Assembly: GCA_029879665.1 (NCBI GenBank)
Contig: JAOUPW010000037.1
Location: 1 to 9,550 of the forward strand
DNA length: 9,550 bases
Direction: 5' to 3'
Source of the DNA: Rhodospirillales bacterium
Lineage (GTDB): Bacteria; Pseudomonadota; Alphaproteobacteria; Rhodospirillales; JAOUPW01
The notes beneath the pieces are model-generated. The model was not told the origin of the DNA. It worked only from the letters and a program-made list of their open reading frames with translations, and did no database searches. This document shows positions 5,867-9,550 of this stretch, in pieces; positions within the stretch are counted from its first letter, which is position 1, and each line of letters begins with the position of its first letter. The position numbers and the translations under genes are program-made.

Positions 5867-6523
5867 GTGACCAAAAGTTCACCTCTTTTTAAAAGAACCC
5901 GGCTTCTCGAAGGCCAGATTGATGAATTTCTCGACAAGATTTCCGAAGCGGGTCTGATTTTTCAGCGGGCATTGAAGATTTATTTGGAAAAGGGGCCTTG
6001 CGAGGAATTCGAGTCCTCGGCTCGCAACGTCAACGAAGTCGAGAGTCGAGGCGATGATTTGCGCCGAACCATTGAAATGCAGCTTTATGAACAGACCCTG
6101 ATCCCGGACCTGCGCGGCGATGTTCTCAGCTTGCTGGAAGACCTAGACTACCTGATGAACATCTATCAGGCCAACTGCTACCGCTTTTCCATCGAATCAC
6201 CGGACATTCCCGATGAATTCCACCGGGACTTTATGGACCTGGTGGAAACCGTCGTCACCTGCGTCGATACGGTGGTGATGTCGGCGCGTGCTTTTTTCAG
6301 AAACATCGACGCCGTGCGCGATCATAATTCCAAGGTGATGTTTTACGAAACGGAGGCGGACAAAATCAGCACCAAACTGAAACGGGGAATATTCGCCTCT
6401 GATCTTCCCAAGGTGGAGAAACTCCATTTGCGCTATTTCGTTGACCAGGTTGATGAACTGGCCAACGAGGCGGAAGACATTGCCGACGCCTTGGCCATTT
6501 ATACCATCAAGCGCAGCCTCTGA
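5867..6523 (+). CDS. DUF47 / PhoU-like phosphate transport accessory protein
   Basis: Members of this family (PhoU_div, TIGR00153-like) are cytoplasmic all-helical PhoU-like proteins. They are almost always encoded beside a PiT permease and are thought to regulate it. With the GTG start the product is 218 residues and begins VTKSSPLFKRTRLLEGQIDEF. It is helical throughout, with Glu/Asp-rich helices typical of PhoU metal-binding bundles: FESSARNVNEVESRGDDLRR, LLEDLDYLMNIYQANCYRFS, FYETEADKISTKLKRGIF, and a conserved ending VDQVDELANEAEDIADALAI. Length fits the family. A longer form from ATG 5813 adds 18 residues (MGFLLMRPSIGGEREDKF) that do not look like part of the domain. The pit gene begins 21 bases after the stop, so the two are one operon. 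Confidence 0.94.
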   Translation: MTKSSPLFKRTRLLEGQIDEFLDKISEAGLIFQRALKIYLEKGPCEEFESSARNVNEVESRGDDLRRTIEMQLYEQTLIPDLRGDVLSLLEDLDYLMNIYQANCYRFSIESPDIPDEFHRDFMDLVETVVTCVDTVVMSARAFFRNIDAVRDHNSKVMFYETEADKISTKLKRGIFASDLPKVEKLHLRYFVDQVDELANEAEDIADALAIYTIKRSL

Positions 6524-6544
6524 CAGCCGAAGGCATCTGGTCTT

Positions 6545-8029
6545 ATGGAAATAGCGGTTCTTCTTTTCCTTTCGAGTGGCTTGTTCCTGGGCTGGTCTCT
6601 AGGTGCCAATGACGCCGCCAATGTATTCGGCACCGCGGTGGGAACTCGCATGGTTCACTTCACCACCGCCGCCATCGTATGTAGCATTTTCGTCGTTCTT
6701 GGTGCCGTCTTCAGCGGCGCCGGCGCCGCCCATACCCTTGGTAAGCTAGGTTCCGTCAACGCCATTGGCGGATCCTTCGTTGCTGCGCTGTCCGCCGGAT
6801 TGTCGGTCTATTGGATGACCCGTTTGGGAATAACGGTTTCCACCAGCCAGGCCATCGTCGGCGCCATCATCGGTTGGAACCTGTTCAGCGATTCGATTAC
6901 GGACTCTTCTGCACTGATCAAGATTCTTATCACTTGGGTGGCCTGCCCGATTTTGGCCGGATTGATCGCGGCGCCGCTCTACATTATGACCCGCCTTTAT
7001 CTTGGCTGGGCTAAATTCCATCTTCTCCGCCTCGATGCCTATACCCGCGCCGCTCTGATCGGAGCGGGAGCTTTCGGCGCCTACAGCCTGGGCGCCAACA
7101 ATATCGCCAACGTCATGGGGGTGTTTGTTCCTGTTTCCCCGTTCACGGACATCAATCTGGCCGGTCTTATGACCCTGACCAGCATCCAGCAGTTGTTCCT
7201 ACTGGGGGCGTTGGCCATTGCCGTCGGCGTCTTTACCTATTCGAAAAAAGTCATGCTGACGGTGGGGGATGGCCTGATGTCGCTTTCACCGGTGGCGGCC
7301 TGGGTCGTGGTCATCGCCCATTCCATCGTCTTGTTTTTATTTACTTCCGAAAGCCTGGAACATCTTCTCGCCAGCAATGGCTTACCGACCATTCCACTGG
7401 TTCCCGTTTCCAGTTCACAAGCGGTCGTCGGCGCCGTGGTTGGCATAGGCATTCTCAAGGGCGCCCGTAATATTCAATGGCGTACACTCGGAAATATCGG
7501 AGTTGGCTGGGTGATGACGCCACTCATTTCCGCGACCGTATGTTTTGTCACCCTGTTCTTTGTCCAGAATGTATTTAATCAGGAAGTTTACCGGAACGTC
7601 AGTTATTCCCTGTCTCCGGCCTCAATGGAAAAAGTTATATCCATGGGAGCCCCCGCAGAACGCCTGCAAGCACTGCAGGGTATGGAATTTAATTCCGCCG
7701 TGGCTTTCCGTGATGCTTTGCGCAAAGTGGGCGTTCTCACGGACGACCAAATTTCCAAGACTTTATATTATGCCGAAAATAGAATGATCGTCATTGATCC
7801 GGGAAAATTTGTGCGCCTCGATCGAGAATGGTTGAGTAAGGGTCAGTTCGAGGGCCTGACCGCAGTATCCGGCCGCAGGTTCGAACATACTTGGGAAGTG
7901 TCGGAGGCACTTGCAGCGGCGGCCCCGGATTGGAGAATTTTGGAACAAACGATGCTCAACAAAAAGCACAATAAGGAAATTCAGGAAAAGCTGGACTATA
8001 TCTATTTGATGTTCAGCCTAGAGGAATAA
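6545..8029 (+). CDS. pit: PiT-family inorganic phosphate permease with long soluble C-terminal tail
   Basis: An inner-membrane permease of the PiT family (PF01384), which takes up inorganic phosphate with H+ or Na+. The 494-residue product shows the two inverted family repeats. GANDAAN (20-26) in the first is echoed by GANNIAN (183-189) in the second. TVSTSQAIVGAIIGWN (about 97-112) is echoed by PVSSSQAVVGAVVGIG (about 287-302). About ten hydrophobic segments run from residue 2 to about 344. The second signature has Asn for the Asp seen in the first. Residues about 345-494 form a hydrophilic tail (SMEKVISMGAPAERLQALQG, LDREWLSKGQFEGL, a charged end IQEKLDYIYLMFSLEE) that I cannot assign to a domain. 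GAAGG at 6529-6533 is the ribosome-binding site, 11 bases from the ATG. The DUF47 neighbour favours phosphate over sulfate as substrate. Confidence 0.95.
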   Translation: MEIAVLLFLSSGLFLGWSLGANDAANVFGTAVGTRMVHFTTAAIVCSIFVVLGAVFSGAGAAHTLGKLGSVNAIGGSFVAALSAGLSVYWMTRLGITVSTSQAIVGAIIGWNLFSDSITDSSALIKILITWVACPILAGLIAAPLYIMTRLYLGWAKFHLLRLDAYTRAALIGAGAFGAYSLGANNIANVMGVFVPVSPFTDINLAGLMTLTSIQQLFLLGALAIAVGVFTYSKKVMLTVGDGLMSLSPVAAWVVVIAHSIVLFLFTSESLEHLLASNGLPTIPLVPVSSSQAVVGAVVGIGILKGARNIQWRTLGNIGVGWVMTPLISATVCFVTLFFVQNVFNQEVYRNVSYSLSPASMEKVISMGAPAERLQALQGMEFNSAVAFRDALRKVGVLTDDQISKTLYYAENRMIVIDPGKFVRLDREWLSKGQFEGLTAVSGRRFEHTWEVSEALAAAAPDWRILEQTMLNKKHNKEIQEKLDYIYLMFSLEE

Positions 8030-8105
8030 AGCAAACCTCAAGTTGATCGTATCGACCCGTAACGACAAATTTGCATAATACTACGGTAGAGTTTTTCCAC
8101 CGATT

Positions 8106-8142
8106 CTGAACGATCCGGAAATAATCAAAACCGGTCGTTCAG
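8106..8142. terminator. Hairpin between convergent pit and hemerythrin genes
   Basis: CTGAACGA-T-CCGG (8106-8118) pairs with CCGG-TCGTTCAG (8131-8142), giving a 12-bp stem with a single bulged T and a 12-base AT-rich loop. It overlaps the last bases of the hemerythrin gene, including its stop codon (8139-8141), and lies about 80 bases after the pit stop. Neither strand shows a T-run after the stem, so it is not a textbook terminator. It may act as a bidirectional 3'-end stabiliser or a Rho-assisted end. Confidence 0.42.
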
Positions 8143-8600
8143 GTCACGTCACCGGCCATTTGATCCGTGAACTCGGTATTCGCCTTTTCAAGCGCACCTT
8201 CCTTGTTTTCCATGTAAGGCGCGTACTTGGCGTCCGTTCCCTTGATATGTTCGGTCAGCCAGTTGTTCATGAAATCGAGGATTTCCTTTTCCTCGATGGC
8301 GGCATGATCACCAAGAAACCGATTTTGAATATCAAGAAGGTTTTCCTTCAATTTCTCATGGATTTTCTTGTGTTGTTCAAGGTCCGGAAAACCGCAGACC
8401 TGCATCATCAGTTCCTCGCGGCCGAAATGATAGAAGGTGTAATCGAGCAGGGCGTTGAGCACGCTGCCGATGGTTTTATCCCCCAGGCCTTCCTCGATGG
8501 AATCCTGTAGTTGGTTGATGAGGCTGATCAGCAGCTTGTGATCGATGTCGATGGCTTGAATGCCGACGCTGAGATCGTTCGTCCATTTTATATGTGGCAT
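8139..8600 (-). CDS. Bacteriohemerythrin (di-iron oxygen-binding protein)
   Basis: A stand-alone cytoplasmic hemerythrin-domain protein of 153 residues that should bind O2 at a non-heme di-iron centre, for oxygen storage, delivery or sensing. All seven ligands of the family are in place: H21 (in IDIDHKLL), H58 and E62 (YHFGREE), H77 and H81 (EQHKKIHEKL), and H118 and D123 (TEHIKGTD). The characteristic N-terminus W6-T-N-D-L-S-V-G-I and the FMNNWLTEHI block are also present. About 25 residues after the last ligand (YMENKEGALEKANTEFTD and on) form an acidic tail beyond the core. It converges on pit and diverges from rplM, so it is a single-gene unit. GAGAGG (minus strand, 8617-8612) lies 11 bases before the ATG. 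No clear promoter was found. Confidence 0.95.
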   Translation of the reverse strand: MPHIKWTNDLSVGIQAIDIDHKLLISLINQLQDSIEEGLGDKTIGSVLNALLDYTFYHFGREELMMQVCGFPDLEQHKKIHEKLKENLLDIQNRFLGDHAAIEEKEILDFMNNWLTEHIKGTDAKYAPYMENKEGALEKANTEFTDQMAGDVT

Positions 8601-8760
8601 GTTGGATTTTTCCTCTCAGCCTCTATTTTTAATTATGGTCTAGTGGCAAAGAACCCCTTAAAGGCTCAACTTTCAAGTATTTTCACAGCCATCCTCTTGC
8701 AATAGGCGATAGTAAGTATATTTCTCGCTTTTCCAGGCACTTGAGGTGCGGTAACATAAT

Positions 8761-8798
8761 ACCGTTATCGTAACTCTTCAAATTATAACGGTTTTTTG
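8761..8798 (+). terminator. Rho-independent terminator just upstream of the rplM promoter
   Basis: ACCGTTAT (8761-8768) pairs perfectly with ATAACGGT (8785-8792) around a 16-base loop, followed by further T (T-run 8792-8797) on the plus strand. It points toward rplM and ends four bases before the -35 box. No plus-strand gene is seen between the pit stop (8029) and this point, so it would end either pit read-through or an unannotated small RNA. A competing hairpin, CGGTA (8749-8753) with TACCG (8760-8764), uses part of the same arm. Confidence 0.55.
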
Positions 8799-8801
8799 GC
8801 G

Positions 8802-8829
8802 TTGACAGGCAAGAAACCTGTGGCATACT
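8802..8829 (+). promoter_or_regulatory. rplM: Sigma-70 promoter of the rplM-rpsI operon
   Basis: A consensus -35 TTGACA (8802-8807) and -10 CATACT (8824-8829) are separated by 16 bases, with TG one base before the -10 (extended -10). Transcription would begin near 8836-8838, giving a leader of about 75 bases. The strength fits a ribosomal protein operon. Confidence 0.7.
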
Positions 8830-8840
8830 CCGCGCCCCGT

Positions 8841-8875
8841 GGCCTTCCTGATTCCTCCGCAACCCTTGGGAGGCC
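8841..8875 (+). promoter_or_regulatory. Leader hairpin of the rplM mRNA, possible autoregulatory site
   Basis: GGCCTTCC (8841-8848) pairs with GGGAGGCC (8868-8875) with one G-U wobble and a 19-base loop, placed at the very 5' end of the predicted transcript. Ribosomal protein operons are often controlled by a leader that mimics the rRNA target. I cannot match this to a known L13 leader class, so the regulatory role is inference. Confidence 0.3.
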
Positions 8876-8910
8876 CAGATTCATTTTTAAGACGAAAAGA
8901 CGAGAAGATG

Positions 8911-9375
8911 ATGAAGACGTATTCAGCCAAGCCCCAGGATGTTACCAAAAAATGGTATGTGATTGACGCCGATGGCCTCGTGCTGGGACGTCTCGCCAGC
9001 CTTGTGTCCATGCGGCTCAGGGGCAAGCACAAGCCCATGTACACCCCGCATATCGATTGCGGCGACAACATTATCGTGATCAATGCAGAAAAAGTCGCCC
9101 TTACCGGCCGCAAACGGACGGATAAGGTTTTCCATTGGCATACGGGCTATCCCGGCGGCATCAAGAGCCGCACCATGGAACAGATCCTTGATGGCGCCCA
9201 TCCCGAACGGGTGGTGCAGAAAGCTGTCGAACGCATGGTCAGCCGTACGCCGCTGGGCAGGCAGCAGATGAAAAAACTTCACGTTTACAAGGGAAGCGAT
9301 CATCCCCATCAGGCACAGAACCCGGAAGCCCTGGATGTTGCGTCCATGAACCCGAAAAACAAGAGGAGCGCCTAG
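8911..9375 (+). CDS. rplM: Ribosomal protein L13 (uL13)
   Basis: An assembly-initiating protein of the 50S subunit. The 154-residue product starts [20 protein letters not shown] and continues [20 protein letters not shown], then the hallmark [40 protein letters not shown], and the C-terminal [20 protein letters not shown]. The length matches alphaproteobacterial L13, which is slightly longer than the E. coli form. The frame stays open upstream to a GTG at 8839, but those 24 codons are the mRNA leader and do not resemble L13. Two adjacent ATGs (8908, 8911) are possible; 8911 gives the conserved MKTYSAKP start. A purine-rich GAGAAG precedes them. First gene of the rplM-rpsI operon. Confidence 0.98.
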   Translation: MKTYSAKPQDVTKKWYVIDADGLVLGRLASLVSMRLRGKHKPMYTPHIDCGDNIIVINAEKVALTGRKRTDKVFHWHTGYPGGIKSRTMEQILDGAHPERVVQKAVERMVSRTPLGRQQMKKLHVYKGSDHPHQAQNPEALDVASMNPKNKRSA

Positions 9376-9379
9376 GATC

Positions 9380-9550
9380 ATGGCCGAAGACGTCAAAACC
9401 CTGGAAGACCTGAAAGATATTGTTTCTCCCGAATTAGCTCCCGCGCCGGAAGGTGCCGTTGTGGCCGAGCCCAAGAAAGACGCTCTGGGCCGCTCTTACG
9501 CAACCGGCAAGCGCAAGAACGCGGTCGCCCGCGTCTGGGTCAAGCCCGGC
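9380..9550 (+). CDS. rpsI: Ribosomal protein S9 (uS9), N-terminal part (cut by window edge)
   Basis: A 30S subunit protein; its C-terminal tail, which reaches the P-site tRNA, lies outside the window. The visible 57 residues start [20 protein letters not shown], an acidic Ala/Pro/Glu-rich extension seen in many alphaproteobacterial S9 proteins. The conserved core begins [18 protein letters not shown]. The ATG is 4 bases after the rplM stop, and GAGGAG (9363-9368) inside the end of rplM is the ribosome-binding site. This is the universal rplM-rpsI pairing, with probable translational coupling. Confidence 0.97.
   Translation, partial: MAEDVKTLEDLKDIVSPELAPAPEGAVVAEPKKDALGRSYATGKRKNAVARVWVKPG

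Larger units (their letters stand above)
8601..8910. other. Divergent intergenic region between hemerythrin and rplM
   Basis: No protein gene is supported here. From left to right it holds the hemerythrin ribosome-binding site, an unassigned stretch (about 8620-8740), two overlapping hairpins (8749-8764 and 8761-8792) ending in a T-run, the rplM promoter (8802-8829), and the rplM leader with its own hairpin (8841-8875). Confidence 0.6.

Noticed and set aside
8160..8705. Two plus-strand frames (116 and 64 codons) over hemerythrin and its upstream region
   Set aside because: Both are mostly antisense to hemerythrin, which has all seven metal ligands; they contain no motifs and no ribosome-binding site was seen.
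8923..9474. 183-codon minus-strand frame across rplM and rpsI
   Set aside because: It is antisense to two universal ribosomal protein genes and shows no family features.
1..9550. CRISPR array, insertion sequence, integrase or att site
   Set aside because: No regularly spaced repeats, no terminal inverted repeats with a transposase, no tRNA that could serve as an attachment site. The window reads as ordinary chromosome with two long spacers.

Overview
The window looks like a chromosomal segment of an alphaproteobacterium of moderate GC, possibly a Rhodospirillales-type organism; that placement is inference. The support is a CpaB-CpaC-CpaD-CpaE Flp-pilus gene order, an XRE regulator of a type common in alphaproteobacteria (PIDIHVGSRVR...FQQIQKYEKG), an L13 that begins [11 protein letters not shown], and an S9 with a long acidic N-terminal extension before [14 protein letters not shown]. 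No tRNA, rRNA, CRISPR array, transposase or integrase was seen.

Left part (1-3445, minus strand): a compact Tad/Flp type IVc pilus assembly operon read right to left. It runs cpaB (inner-membrane/periplasmic assembly protein), cpaC (outer-membrane secretin), cpaD (pilus lipoprotein) and the start of cpaE (TadZ/MinD-like localisation ATPase). The genes overlap by 4 bp or are a few bases apart, so they are probably one transcript. A TATAAT-type promoter candidate lies about 50 bp before cpaB. The cpaE start is abnormal: no ATG is available and the N-terminus seems split over two frames. The Flp pilin gene and the prepilin peptidase cpaA, which often precede cpaB, are absent here.

Middle part (3446-5866): two AT-rich, gene-poor stretches on either side of an XRE-family regulator (4417-4845, minus). 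The first holds inverted repeats, a G-run and a small terminator-like structure but no convincing gene. The second holds a doubtful small membrane ORF overlapping the regulator start, A/T tracts, and a less AT-rich island with a possible gene remnant.

Right part (5867-9550): a plus-strand pair of a DUF47/PhoU-like protein and a PiT-family phosphate permease with an unusually long soluble C-terminal tail. A bacteriohemerythrin with all seven di-iron ligands converges on it from the minus strand. The rplM-rpsI ribosomal operon follows on the plus strand, with a clear sigma-70 promoter directly behind a factor-independent terminator and a structured leader.

Functionally the window joins surface attachment (Tad pili), phosphate uptake, oxygen/diiron binding and ribosome synthesis. 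I see no defence system or mobile element. The items most worth a second look are the cpaE N-terminus, the permease tail, the non-coding structures between cpaB and the regulator, and the nested hairpins upstream of rplM.
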